Assembly (NCBI GenBank): GCA_003342815.1
Contig: PTEX01000110.1
Coordinates: 693,652 to 757,651 of the forward strand
DNA: 64,000 nt
Direction of reading: 5' to 3'
Origin: Eudromia elegans
Taxonomy: Eukaryota > Chordata > Aves > Tinamiformes > Tinamidae
Made by a program: the position numbers and the translations under genes. This document shows, piece by piece, positions 23,047 to 37,641 of the stretch (the first letter of the stretch is position 1; the number at the start of each line of letters is the position of its first letter). A model generated the notes under the pieces. It saw nothing but the letters and a program-made list of their open reading frames with translations, did not search any database and had not been told where the DNA came from.

Positions 23047-26000
23047 ATCACTTACTGTAAGCCCTAAACCCACTAGCGCCAGTAGACTATGGTCATGGTA
23101 CATTCTGAGAGGGCTATTTCAAATATCCAGTGAAGTACTGACCAGCAAAGGAACCACCTCTTCCAGCTGATCACCACAGCAGTTGTTCTCCAGATTACTT
23201 GTTAAGTGGCAATATGGTTAATCTGATAGCTTGCCATCAGGATGCTCTTCTGGGAGGCAAAGGTTCCTACTTTAAACTCACATTCTCTTACCAGTCAACC
23301 TGTGGGAAAAGGGATCTGAACTCAGACCTCCGTGATACAATTAGGTATCTTAATCCTTGCACTTCAAAGAAGAAGAAATAAATAAAAACATTGTCTCTTC
23401 TTTGGTCAGAAAGCCTTAACTGTTATTAAAAATTCTTGGAAGCCAAATTCAATATATAAATAAAAGCCTGAATCAAGCATATTGTTGACTCATGGGAAAT
23501 TAGCTATGTTCAAATCAAATTGTGTTTTCTCTATTTCACTCTATGAGAGTGTATCTATTTTTTTTTTCAAGGACAAGATAAAATGCTTCACTTAGTATTA
23601 ATTTCAAAAGACATACAAAAGTTTAGTTTAAAAATACAAGCTTAACAAGGGAAGAATTGGGTAAAAAGCAAGGCTCCTATTATGCCCAGGGAGAGACTAG
23701 CTCATCACAATGATTTCTTACTGATGTTTAAAATCAGTGGAATGGCAAATTGCACACAACACTTTGAGTTTGCTTAAGTACTCCAAAACCTTGGTCTAAA
23801 CCTTTTTGGTCTGGAGGTCTCAGAAACAGCTTTTCTTTCAGATCACATTGTAGCCAACTTCCTTTCCGACTTCGTACGTAAAGTGCTAAAGAGCACCAAA
23901 AAAAAAAAAGTACAAAATAACGATTTTCAAATCTTTCTATTAGATTCAATAGCTTTAGGAAAAAAATGGTGAATGTCACTTTAACCAAATTTTCAGCAGT
24001 ATAGTAGTATAATTGAGAATAGTGCCCTAGTCTGAAAAAATAAGAACAATAAATCAGAGGGCCAAAATCTCCCTTTAAATAATTACATCACATATGTCTG
24101 AATGAAAACAGAATTTGTCCATATTTCCAAAATGCGCATTACACACTAAGTACTTTTTAACTAAAAATTTCCCTGTTGTGTTTCTTATTCCATTTTTTTC
24201 AGCTGCGTCACTACAGCCAAATATGGTGCCTCTCAATAAATCAACTATATTTCAGACTCTTACATTACATTACTTCATCTTTCCTTAAAAATAATACTAA
24301 TATGGGCTATTTTCTCTTCAAACCACTTTTATGTAATTAATGAGTTCAATATGTCTTAACTTTGGTGTTATATCAAAAGAGTTGAACAATACGATGTTTG
24401 GGTAACATGAACACCTGACATGTCAAAACTGACACCCCTTTTGGAAGGTCTCCTGTGGACAACTAGCTGCCTGCTACAGAACCTGTAGAAAGACCTGGAG
24501 ATAATGTCTTTTTGACCAAATATTTCCTTTTTCGGTACAATGTGTTCTAGTAGACTAGACTATGTGAAGGCTTTGACCAAGCTCTGAACCATGCCATACT
24601 GGCCTTTGTCCTTTGTTGTTTTAGTAAATACGTGTTCAAACATTCAGTATCAATATTTAGTGATAATGAAGAATTTTAGGATGAATAGCCTGAATTACAT
24701 AAAATTAACCTGGAATATGTTCCCCTAACTCAAGTATTGTGTTATGTAATCATCAGGCAGAACCTGCTAGCACACATATATCAAAACACAGAAATTATAG
24801 CAAAGTACCACAACACCCTCCAACTACTGTATCAATCATATTCAGTGCTGACAACAGCATGCTCTGCACCTCCACTAGGAGCTCACTGCTGCCAGATGCC
24901 AAAGCAGAACTTGCCCCTTGTGCTTTGATTCAAAATGACCTCAGAAGTCTGCAATACAAACACAGCCCAAGGAGAAGGAGAAGAGTTGGGCTGCAGGTTG
25001 CTGTGAAACATAGGCAGCCTATGAGCAATACAGAGGCGACGAAAATTGCCAAGTAGGGTAGAAAACCATAAGGTTGGACTGTGGTATCCTAGATGTCTAG
25101 GCAAAACAAAGGGCTTCACAACATGGTCACAGAACTCCCTTATTTTTTCAGGAGAGTTTCATAAGTTTGTCAGCAGGACTGAAAGGACAAACAGGTTAAA
25201 CACACAAATTCTCACAGGTCCTCCACTGCCTTAGACTGAAGTACTTTTCAGTGTGCACTCTTCACACGATAGTACCACTTCACTGGGAGACTCTCTGTGG
25301 GGAGCATCTCTGCGGCCAATATTAAACTTTTACATTCTGCTCTGGGGGAATAGTTGAATGGCAGCCCATGGCAGGGTCAGTTCCCAGAACATATATTACT
25401 CTGAGGGAGTTGCCAGCATATGTTGATAGATACTGCTGTATTTCCTAGGCTGTTCCTAGGAAAGCTATAGAATGCCTAGAAGCTATAAAATGCCTGGACT
25501 GATTCGCAATAGAGGATGAAGGTGGAAACCTGAGGATTTCAGTTCTGGCAATCCAGCAATAAGAAGATTGTTTTAGCTGGGATCTAATAAAATGGTGTGG
25601 TTTTGTCCTGTATCATACACAGGTTAGAGCCCAAGAGTCACAATAAAGTCCCAGGTACATACAATGAGCCCAATGCAATGAATGAGGATGGCAGCCAACG
25701 GACTTTCATGCATCTTGAGAGGTGCCATCATAAGCCCCTTGGGAGAGGCCTGGTTTCATTCCTTCTAATGTGTCCTAGCTAAGAACTAGCCATTCAGTTC
25801 AAGTTAATCATCTGAGCTACATCTATAGCAGAGGGAAAGAGGGGAGGCAGCAACACAAGGCACAGAACAACTCCCGTGGACTCCAAGTCATCCTAAAAGA
25901 CATGTCTGAGAAAAGTAGGAAATGCTGTGTCCTGGATGTACCTCATCATCATCACAAGGGATAGCTAACATTTCCACAAGGACCCTTCCATTTCAACTCT

Positions 26001-29000
26001 AAAGAAAAGATGAATCCAATATGCCTAGACAGCAAAATGAAGCTGTGATTGTAACAGAGAAAACCTCAGTGTGCAAGAATTAAACTAGTTGGCACAGATA
26101 AAGACAGCATTACAGGCATGGCAGCATGACCATTGCCATGAACTGCCAACAAGAGGATATACTTAGGTTTCAGGAGGTTTCATGCCCTGGTATGTTGTCC
26201 ATTTTTAAATGTTGCCCATTGTGCAATCTGCACTGCCCTTGTAGCAAGTCCATACTTGCCACTTCCACTGTCAGGAGTCAACATCTTCATTTCATTTTGC
26301 AGGCATATGCTCAGGGAGATGCAGGGAGAACTGCTCAGCCACAATGCTGTTCTCACAGCTTTCCCAAGCTTTGGGTCATACTATAGCCAAGTATTTTCAA
26401 AAAAGTGCTAAGACACAATTGTTGATAACTGGGTGGGGTTTGGAGCATGTATAATTTTTTTTCTAGACTAATTGAAGATAAATATTTGACAGCAAAATGT
26501 GTACATTTAGGTAAAATCACTTTCTGCCAATGGCTTCCTGAGGTCATCAAATAACAGAGATGGAAAAACAGCGCGATGGCTCGTGCACATTTGGACAAAG
26601 CTTCTCTTTTCACATCAGAGTCTAATAAAATGTGAAAGGCAGCTCTGTATATATTCCCACTAAAGTAGCAGTGGCAGGAGGAGAGGGAGACTCTCATTTC
26701 TCTCATGGAGGGCCCCACGGATCTTTAGACTGCTTTTGACCTTCAGTGAAACCTGAGCAGACGAGATCACCTTTGCCACTCTGCTGCAGATGGGAATCAG
26801 CTCAGCCTTGCATGACTGTGGCTTACAGGGCTGTCAAGTAGTGGTTATTTGGGAGGTTCAAAGTGCTTGAATAAGATTTTAAATGTCTCGTTGAAGCACC
26901 TTGAGAAATACTCCCTGGAAAGCGAGACTTTTAGAAGAGATCCAAAGTCTGCCGTGAGAAATTCTTCCAGCTACGTGAGACTTGGCAGGTCCGAGCTCAG
27001 CTGCACTGCTATATCTTTCACTGCCAAGGATAATAAACAAATAGTGTTCCTTCTACCTAAAATGTTAGAGAAATTCACTTTTTTAAAAAGGAAGATTCCT
27101 TTCAAAAATCCCGGAAAGACACACAGTGCAAGTCCTTATGTAGCTACAATTCAATTCACACTCACGCACATCAATATCACTGGGTCTTGAATCTCTGACA
27201 TCATGGTCATTGAGAATTTCTAAAGTACTTTTCCTAACTCTCCCAAGACTATCTACGGCTGTGCCCTGCCTCCTTAAAGCATTCCCTCCATTAAGCATCA
27301 AGAAAACCCAAAGTTGTTTACCTTCAGGGCAAGGTGTAAGGTTCATCTATTCATTCAAGTTTATACCAGTGGAATGAATGCAAGGCCTTTACTATGGGTT
27401 TGCTTATACAAGGAAGGTAGGGTGTGAATTTACAAGCTACAGTGTGAATTAACACTGTGCTGGCTGCTCCCTGCATGTGTACTTTAACATGCACTTGAGG
27501 AAGCCACTTCATACAAAGGCACTCTTAGTATGCACTCTTAGTGTCCACACAGGGATTTAGTGTGGAGCAATTAATGCAACATTAACCCACACCTAAGTTT
27601 ACTGACTGCTAATTTATCTGTATAGACAAGTCTTTACATTGTGAAACTGCCTCATTCCCAGAAACCAATGGGCAACAATTGAAATAGTCATGTCTCTATA
27701 AAACTTCAACAAGAATATAGGTTACCCAAAAGAAAGTATTACTTCCTTATCTATAAATGAGGCTTTCATTGTCATAGTAATCTATCCAGCCAGCCATTAT
27801 GAAAACTAAGGTTAATTCTCTGTCTAAACAAAATAACTTAAATACCAACTGGTCTGGTTTCCTTACTTTAGATGTTATAAAAATATCTAGAACTTCTCCT
27901 CACTTTTTGAGCAGTACTTTTCTATTTAATGAAAACATGCATTCCAAGAATGAGCAAGATTGACACACAAGATCCCAAGTTCATATTCAGTCCTCTGTGA
28001 CCTCAGAACAATTTGCTTGTTGCCATATCTTAAAACATGCAGCTGCCTGTGTACCTCTGTGGTGAGAGGCCCACCTGGGTAATTCCACATAGTAGCAACT
28101 GCTTCGACCATTTCAGTCAGGTAAGAATATGGCCTCATTAATTTTCCAGAAGGAATAGTAAGGTAAGAAAGACACTCATGCCTTTTCTGAAAACATTTCT
28201 TTGCAAGCACCCAGGTAAAAAGTCTGCCCTTTAAAAGAAGACTGTGCATTAGTAAGAAAGCATCTCCCACTCTCCATTAATTCATGCTAAATTCTTAGTA
28301 AGACAATATCCACTTCAGCATCTTCCAAGTGCATCTTGTCTCATCTATGCTTGTCTCCTAAATTCTAAACTCCTCGGGGCATATTTTGTGATTATCTGGG
28401 TCTTGTTCAGTGCTGATCACATTATCAGAGATTAGCAAATAGTTCTTATTATTAACAATAACATATAATACGTGGCAAGATGTTCTCATACTTTTTCTTT
28501 ATATTATTTTCCTGCAAAGCATGGCACAAAACAAAGAGCAGGCAAGAAGCAGACCCCTCAAAATGTTGAAAGGTCAGGTCCCCAGAGACAGGACACTTCG
28601 ACACCAAAGTGACACACTACAGGCAACCAGTTCTCATGTAAGCTGCTTAGTTTGGAAGAGTGATACTCTTTCCTTCCCCTGGACATGTCTATATACTCAG
28701 CTTTCTCCCCTCTCTATGCAGAAAACCAGCTGGGGTAACTAATGTGCAGTAAAGAAGTAAAATAAACAGATCAGCAAAGTGCTGAGTCCAGTCATTTTTC
28801 CCTGGAGAATCTGAGCAGCTCTGAGGCTTTACTGGGGACTGCAATTAACACCTGCCTGAAGCATGTTTATGAACAAAGTTTGGGAGGGAGAGATGTTTCA
28901 GCCTTGTACAGAATGGTTCTGAACTGGCTCAGCTTTCTATGGGCTATTTTGGCAGAAGCCATGACTGAGCACAATCCTGAACTGAAAAGGAGTTTGAGGC

Positions 29001-29319
29001 TTCTTGCCACCTCCTCCACCCATCCCCATCTAGCTGCTAGCACAAAGCATGTGTTTCCATTTAATATTGGATGGCAGTCAATTCGTGTCTGGATTCTAAT
29101 TCAGATGTTTATTCTGCTGTGGAATTAGTAGTGTTATTTTTTCGTTAGGTGTAGCTTACTTCTACTTCAGATCAGCAAAATCAGTTCTTCGACATTGTGA
29201 TCACACTAATGTCTCAGACTTTTGAGAAATGCTCTGCCTCCTAAATTCTGGCTGCACCCTACTTCTAGCTCCCTCTCTATGCTTTCAGACTAAATCCTTC
29301 AAGTTCTTCCAGAATGACC

Positions 29320-29406
29320 AAAAGAGAAAGAGAGAAAAAAGAAAAAGAAAAACAAAGAAAAAGAAAAAGGAAAAAGAAGAAATAAAAAGAAATGGAAAAA
29401 GAGAAA
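29320..29406 (+). repeat. Purine-only (A/G) tract
   Basis: The run is nearly all A and G (GAAAAA-type units) for more than 80 bases. The 64-codon frame at 29229-29423 is lysine-rich because of it and is not a gene. Confidence 0.92.
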
Positions 29407-30777
29407 ACTCCCACTGGTATTAGCAGTGAGTTTAACAACAAAAAATGAAACTGTATCCTTCACTGAATTCCATCATTTTCACATCAGAATGGCTCCATTA
29501 GCGCACCCATTGCATTCTCTTTATCCTTCAGGGAGAGCTTATGTTTGTGTTTTTCTCCTTGTTTTTGACTGAATGTTACTCAGCTATATCAATTCAGTCT
29601 GTGCATAGAAAAATACATCATGATTTTCTGGAAAAATACATCTGGATAAGGCTTAGGATGGAATTTGGATTTCTTGCTTCAGGGCTCAAGCAAGATGAAG
29701 TCCAAGTTTAAGCTTCAGGGCATGAGTATTTTATGAGCATTCCTATAATATTTAAAATCACAGAAATCTGTAACGATCAAATGGGTTTCTGCCATCCTGG
29801 ATAACTTAAAAAATATATATGCTCCCCTCCAGTATCAGTTTCATAAGAAATTCCTCCAATGCAATTCAGCCTGAGCTCCTTGAAATTCCAGTTTAAGCCT
29901 AATAGAATGCTCTGTGCATTGCCTGCTCAAGGACAACACATAATAAATACATAGCCAACACTGGTGTCAATACTTATGGGAGTGGTAATTCCTGTGAGAT
30001 TAAAATGCTGGCTTTAGCCTTGTAGCACACAGGGCTGACAGTTCGTTCTGTATAAAACCAGGGAAAACAAAAACTTCAAAAGAAACAGGATACACCACTC
30101 AAGCAGCACCTGCAGCCTATCTGCTTTACGTTGACAATTTGTTCTAAGCATAACATGTAGTTTTGGTAGCATCCTGTTTGTTCCACAATGCATTGTTTTG
30201 TGTTCCTTTCCTGAAGCTCCTTTAAGTAACCAGTTTCTGTGTCAGACATCCTAATTTTATTCATCTGTTCCCCCCAATTTTACTACAGCCTTGTGTTCTT
30301 ACTAAAGATGAAGTATTTTCCAAAGAAAACAAGCCAAAGGACAGTAAAAATATACAAATTCTCTACCCTTCTGCTTAGCAATTTTCAATCCTACTTTACA
30401 TGTCACAGTCAAATGAGTCATTATGTCAAATGAATCAAAATTCCTATCTCATCTTTCTACAGTAGAGTCACAGAAATGGTAAAGCACTATCTGCATGTAC
30501 AGCACCAATAAAAGCTAAAACAATATAAAAGTCCTAATAATTTGATCAAAAGACAATTTTCTTGACATTTCTCCGAGTCACTAAGATTTCCAGGCATTTG
30601 GTCAAATGACTGACAATATAATCAGGATGATGGTAAGCAGACTGCCTACTTTATAAACATATCTTTGGGCAATCAGTCAAACCATAGAGTAATGCATTCC
30701 CTTTCAAAAAACTAAGATGAAATATTTGTGGCATTTATATGCCCATTAGCCACAGCACAGGTCTGAGTTAGGTAACC

Positions 30778-30805
30778 ATTTTCCTTAAATTTACTTAAGG
30801 AAAAT
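30778..30805. repeat. Perfect 11-base inverted repeat
   Basis: ATTTTCCTTAA, a six-base loop and TTAAGGAAAAT form a potential hairpin. Confidence 0.9.
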
Positions 30806-31463
30806 GCCTTAAAAGTTACTTATCTACTGTTACAAGCAGTGAGAGTTTGCACCTGAGAAGCTTGGTATTGTAAATTTGGCAAAAACATGTTAGACAAGTC
30901 CATTCTATCACAGCCACACAGTCACTCTGCTACTGTAGTCTGTTCTCTCTAGTTGTGTATTTCTTTCACCGACATTGCTGAGGCCAACATATAACAGGAG
31001 ACCAGATTTGTAGAAGTCTAATAGTATCTGTGCACATTTTAAAGGATGATTTGCCATGAGGAGCAAATCCAGATGAATCTCCCTTGCACTACCCTAGGCT
31101 TGGAGGTCCCTGTGGGTTTACTTTTGGCACTGGACTGTATCAGAAGCAGACAGGGTCATGATTCATTGGGAAGGTACAAGGGATCCACAGCTGTGTGGGT
31201 CTTCCCATCACACCACCCACTCAAACATCCATAAGAAGGCTGAATATGATATTTATACTGCTACTTTAGGTAATAGTCTAGTGACCAACAAGCATCTGGA
31301 AGCATTCCCCAGGCCCGAAGGAGAGAATGTCTTCCCCATTTCCCACCACACAGCTTCTCAGTACTCAGTCCAGCTTTCCAGCCTTCACTGCCAACATATT
31401 TAACCCTGTAATCCAGTCATTAAAATCACAGTTGTTGTCCAATTTAAAAACAGTCCACACGCA

Positions 31464-31516
31464 GGTTTTGTGTGTTGGTGTGAGTGTGTGTATGAGTGTG
31501 TGAACATGCATGTATG
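31464..31516. repeat. GT-rich repeat
   Basis: GTGTGTTGGTGTGAGTGTGT and related words form a diverged GT microsatellite. Confidence 0.8.
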
Positions 31517-34500
31517 TAAAATTTGTCAGGCTTCAGGGACAACCTGCCAAGAAGACGACCACATCCCTGGTGTTCTGCTTGGGTTTTTCAGCTTTCTAGG
31601 TTTCATTTGTTTATCCTCTCAAGTATTCCTAGGAATGGAAAAATATTGTGAACAAATCCACTAACCAACCTTTTTTCCCTTTTTTTTTGTAGCTTTCCAT
31701 AATTGAAACCAAGCTCACCCACTACACTACACTTTACTACTATTCCTTATACAGACAGCCATTCTGGGGACTCCGGTTATAATGTCCTCAGCCACAGCTC
31801 TGCCTGACTGTCAAGAACCCAAGCACAGAGCACCCTCAGCTCTCTTAAGGGGAAGGTGACACTCCTCAGTGATGACTCCACAGATGAACACTTCATAGTC
31901 TGCTTGCAAGTGACTCATAGTTCTCTTTTTCCTTCTTGGCCAGCGTAACCTAGGCTGTGGATTTAGGAACACAATGAACACCCTTATGATTAAATTTGGT
32001 TGTGTTGACTGAAATCTCCTTTTAGCCAATCTGACTGTTTAGTACCTTCAAAAGGGCTTTCCTGCTTATGAAAGCTACAGCATAAAGGAGGAAAACTGAG
32101 ACACAGTTATGGACAAAGTTATTATTTTCTGATTTAGAGTTCATAGCTGGCACATAGTTTGTCTCAAGGTCTGCAGAAAGTGGCACTCAGAATAAGCAAC
32201 TAACAAACCATAATAAATTATTGAGTGTGGCTTAAGACCTAGTTCTGCAAAGAGTTGCATATATGCATCATTTTACACACAATCTTCTTGTTGAAGTTCC
32301 TTCATCTACATTAAATCAAAGCAGCTATTTTTTGGACTTAACTTTAAGCACTGGACTATTTACAGGATCAAAGTATTATACAACACTCATATTAGTCTAC
32401 TACAGCCACTTTACCTTTCCAACTACTACTTTCCTCAGTCCAGGGCTATGTTGTTACCCTCTATGGAATGTGGAGCAGATTTCCTCTGATGGAGGACTTG
32501 AGTTTCTTTATTTATAGCATGGTAAGTACCAGGTGCAAAAAATAGAGCTTAACCTGCTAAACGTTCAAGGTCAAATCCAGTGTGCTTGCTCTGGATTTGT
32601 GAAAGGAAATGGGAGTTACATTTGTCCCTCTCCCTCCTCCACAATCCATTTTTCTTTTTTTCCCCCCCTTTATGGCTTACTTTACCAGTCGGAAGCTACA
32701 GGAAAGGCTGAGGAAGAGGTGGGCGTGTGGTTCTCTGCACTTCACACACCAGGAAGCGGAATCAAGTGGGCAGGCAGGACATGGCCAGCTGCGTTTCACG
32801 GCCAGGGCTCCTGCTCGTCAGCCTGAGTCACCACGGAGCTCCCTCGAGTCCTTCGCTTCTGCCCTGCAGTCAGGAGCAGTATCAGCCTTCATCTGCTCAC
32901 CCTCATAACTGGCACTGGGCGAAAGGAGAGGAGGTGCCACCCTCCTGCTCGTCCTTTACAAGCCCCTGTCAACTACAGTCATGAAGTGCATGTGCCCTGC
33001 CTGGGTACCTCTGTTTCATATAAAAATGAAAACACATGTCCCAGGGAACAACAGTATTGCCTCCTCAACATCCATACACAGTCCAAAATCATTAGCTTCC
33101 TCATCTGCTCCCTTCTGGGAACGGAACAAATGAGCTTTACATTAGATCATGGCTGTACAGAAAGTTGCCAAATGCTTGGAAACTACAATGTGTCTTAGTA
33201 AAGCTCAAGGGTATTAGAATACTGCATAGAGACAGGAGGGACTTTCCCAAGGTTTGTAGTGTCTTTCCCCCTTCACCTTGCCTTAAATCCAGGGAAGGCT
33301 GGAGGAACTCCGCATCTCCTACAAGGCATTCAGTATAAGTCAGCATGATGTCAATAGACCACAAGCACCTAAACCACATGTGGGTTTACAGATCAAAATC
33401 AATGCTTTATGCCCTGAAGCAAATCTGTAAGCCAGGGCAGGCTTTGGAAAATAAGAGTAATATGCTCCCTGTGACTAGGTCCACTAAATAAGAAAGCAGC
33501 TGCATTTGCAAAACAGGCTCTAAAATTTTAAGTTTTTGCAAGCAGACACCATTTTCTGACATCTGGGAGGGAAATGCAAATTCCAAGCTTGCCACATACA
33601 GGGTCCCAATCAGATTTAAGATTTAACAGAGCAGTACTTGATTTGAGTCCAATTTATTTTGGGATTGGGGTTTATTATTTTGAAAAGGATACAACTGAGT
33701 ATCAGAAAGCAGGAGTGTAAGATGAATAGAAATGTGTATGTAGATGAGAGTTGGAAGGAAAGTAGTTTTCCTATGAGACCTTGTGAAAAAAAAAAGCTAT
33801 GCAATGTATATTTACAAAAGGAAAAATGGGAGAGAAGAATGGTATCTTTTGGCTAATTGCACCATACATCTGGGAAATTGAAAAGAACCCGAAGATGTTC
33901 AATGTCTAAAAGAAACAAAGCAATATGTTTCCCAGGTTACTAGTCTATAAAACAAAAAGCAGGCACAATAATGAACTCAGACGCTACATTATGCTGCTGT
34001 TATGGTCTGCACTGGGTTGAAACTGCTCAGTGGAACTTTAAAGTGACAGAGGATGCGAAAATATAGAAGGAGAGAAAAATAATGCTGAAAGCGAAGGGAA
34101 ATGTTTGTGCTCCTTAACAAAAGATGTCCCAGCAGTTCCTATGCACACACTTCCTTCAAGGTGACCAAGGGCTGCTTTCAGCTAACTCAGCCATGGTCTT
34201 TATTCCATTCTGAGTGTCATGGGTCTGACACTTTTTGGCCACTGTCAGAAAGCACTTGCCATGTGTCAATCAATTTATTTCTTTTTTTCATGACCCAATT
34301 AAAAGTAACTTGAATCCACCCATGAGGCACCCTGCCCTAGCTGCACTTCTGCTGTGATGTACACTCTGCTCCAATCCTTCTGGAGACAATAAAAGGGCTA
34401 AGGGTGGAAAGACACCCTCTTCTTTAATTAAAGCCATTTGTAACATGTAAACGACTCACGACAGAAGCAGGAGGAGTTTGTGAATATCGTCTGAAATCAG

Positions 34501-37500
34501 CCTCACAGAACAAGGGCCAATATTTACATTTCTATTGCTTAGCACTGTTTGGGTTGGGAATTACAGCAGTCTTCTGATTAACTACCTGCAGGCATGTACC
34601 AGTTTGACCTTTTGCATGCTAAATTGCACGCACTAAATTAAATTTTCCTCTCTCTTTTACTGAGATAAACAAGGCCAGTTACATGACTCAGACTGCCCTT
34701 TTCCTCCTGCCATTCCATATGCAAAGTCAATACTAGCCAGCTAATCCTCTAATTTAAGAGCAGACTTCTGAACTTTTGGAAGTGATTAGAAGGATTTTGT
34801 TTCTTTTAAGCAGTTGTGAGTCTATAATTTGTATTCAGTTTGGAAATATATGCAAGAAGCATCACAATAAAGAGAGTTTTCTGGTAAATGGTTTACAGAG
34901 GTAAATGAATGAGCCATGTTCGTTATTATCTCTTTATAAATGTGACGAAATAGTACAATCAATCAACTGCAATGGTTGCTTACAGAGCATGCTTTTCAAG
35001 AGAATATAGGAAGAAGGAAAAAGAAGAAGAGAAAAAATATGTTCAGCAGATGATCAGTTGCGTTTTGTACAGAAAATAAATTAGACAGTCTTAGATCAAG
35101 TCCAGCTATTCAGTTTTCAAATGGTAGTAACTAACATGAGAAAATTTTAAAGCACATCATTACTCAGACATTTTCACTATATCACCAGTTGAAATGATGC
35201 AAATCAGGAACAACTTTGTTGAAATCAGATGAAGTTGTTCTCTGAACCCAACTACACAGATTTAGTAGTACTTCTTTCCCAGCAAATTATGAGCAAATGT
35301 AATCAATTTACAGAAGTTTGCTTAATTTATGCAAAAGATTATAGAGGAAAAAAACAGGTGAGGCCAATGTGAAATAAAACAAAATCTGTCCTTGTTCTCA
35401 GTACAGTCTCAAACAAAATACTAAACCCTGGGCCAGTCCTCGGGTATGGCCAATTTAGCAGCTTTCAGTCACTACTAAAGCTGCCTAGAGAGCTGCAGTG
35501 ATGCTACATCCATTCCCAGAACCTTGTGGTCCGAAGAATAAAATATTGGAAGAACTCTAATACAGACTTTATGTTGCCCAAATTGATCAGCTTAGGATCT
35601 TTCATAACTTTTAACATAATACATTATTATGGAAAATAGTAGTTTGGAGATATCAGGGTCATTCTGACAAACTCTCATTGCTGCAGTCATACTTCTCTCT
35701 TTTATAACAATGTGCATGTAACAGCACAGCAGCCATTTTCACAGAAAAGTGATGACGGAGCAGCATTTGTGAGGTTTTGATCCTTAGAAGGTAAATGTTG
35801 TGTCTTTTTGTTCAAAGGACTAAGGTAACCTAGATTTACTGTGTACTTCATTTATTATTTCCATAGCTTCAGGTTCTCTCAGTGAGAAACAGAACAGGAA
35901 GCTCTGAGATGTGACTGAATCCTTTAACTTTCTGCCACAAACTGCAGTTTGAAAAGCTCAGCTCTGCTTACCTGATTTAAACTAAAGCACATGACAAGTC
36001 ATATGTTTACCATGAGCACATTAAGATTTACAGGACATAACTATTTGCTTTCACCAGTCACTATTGAGTTTTACTGGCTTTTTTACTAGCATTTATCTGT
36101 GGGGTAAAAAGATTTCTGAGTTGATCAAAAGAAATCAATTATCATGCAAGAGGACATTTTTCCCTGAGAGTAGTTCCCACGTGTTACACGGACCCTGTGC
36201 CAGTTATTCAAGACCATAACATCATGCATGATCACTTCCTTGTTGAGACAGGAGGAGCAGGCCTAAATCCTCATGCAGCAAAGGAAAATAGTCTCTTATA
36301 TACCACATGTATACAGATTCATCTATCTATATAACAATTTATTCTCAAAAGAGAAAAAGAAAGGGTGCTTTGATTCACAAGTGATTGCCTCACCATAGCA
36401 TTTATTCATAACTATTCCTTTTTATTCACCAATGTATATTGAAAGACATCCCTCATCTATTATACGTAAAAATATATGAAATTGCATCAGCCACAAGTAC
36501 CCATAGATACTATGATGCACAAAGAACAATAGAACAACAGAAGCCAAATCCACACACTGTTCACTGCATTAAAAAACTGGCAGAGCAATCTTCTGGGAAA
36601 TTTCCGTGGTAGAAATAAAAGAGAAGCTACATTTCTCAAGGTCATGACCAGTCGGCTCAAGTTCATAGATACCACTAAACAGTTCCTGCTAGGTCATATA
36701 AGGGCTAGGTGAGGGGACCAGATGGGAAAGGACTAGCTGAGCTTCAATGGAAATCATTTTAAAAGGCGAGTAATTCTGTCAAACTGATGGTAATCAGCAT
36801 AGCTGTAGGAAAGTGATAAGATTCACTTGGGAAATTAATCTAGATACCCATCATAATTTATTTAGCCCACAGTTCTTCATAGAGTTTTGTACCATTTTCC
36901 TTCTCTATTACACCAAGAGAAGTAAATCTGCATCATTTACAATTTTGTAAGTTTACTAAGTGAACTTTACTAAGTTCATGTTCCAGGATTTTACTGAGCA
37001 AAGCTCTTTGATATGTTTTTATGTATTTTTACAGATGCATAATATAGATGCACGATCAAAGCCATACAGTTATATAGCCTGTATTATATCGACTGTGTAC
37101 ACATATATAGTACACTTAACTTGAATCACAGCTTGCTGTTTCCCAGTTTTTAAGCCCAGAAGGAATATTTGCTTATACAAAGCCAAGTAATTATATAAAT
37201 AATATAGAAATATTTTCCTCTATTTTTCTATTTGCAATACTCCTGTCATATATTACAGAAACATGATACATTTTTTTCTGCCTGCAGAGCATATCTAAAC
37301 CACATCTTGATTCAAAAAGAATCCTGTGAGGGACTGAGGGTAGATGGTTGTCTCCATGCAGAAGTAGTTATTGAGGAGAATATCAGAAATATATAGAAAT
37401 ACAAAACTTAGTGTTGATGGAGACAGAGTGCACACATTTTTTCACTCCAGACCTTTCCTCCCACCACATTTCACATATGCTTGCTGATCTGACCTGACCC

Positions 37501-37590
37501 TCCAGCAATATGTTTGGAATTTGTACTGTATATCACAATGTGACTATGTTCCCCAACCAAGAACTTATCTATCTGGTTCATCTTTTTAGG

Positions 37591-37641
37591 CTTTTTTTTT
37601 CTTTTCTTTTCTTCTTTTCTTTATCTTTTTTTTTCTTGTCT
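37591..37641. repeat. Pyrimidine (C/T) tract
   Basis: A TTTTC-type run of about 50 bases with a single A interruption. Confidence 0.88.

Noticed and set aside
26353-26718. 121-codon frame on the - strand
   Set aside because: No domain, no clear splice or promoter context, and a length expected by chance in 64 kb.
27926-28270. 114-codon frame on the - strand
   Set aside because: Same reasons: no recognisable motif and no exon signals that fit.
29229-29423. Lysine-rich 64-codon frame
   Set aside because: It is produced by the purine-only tract.
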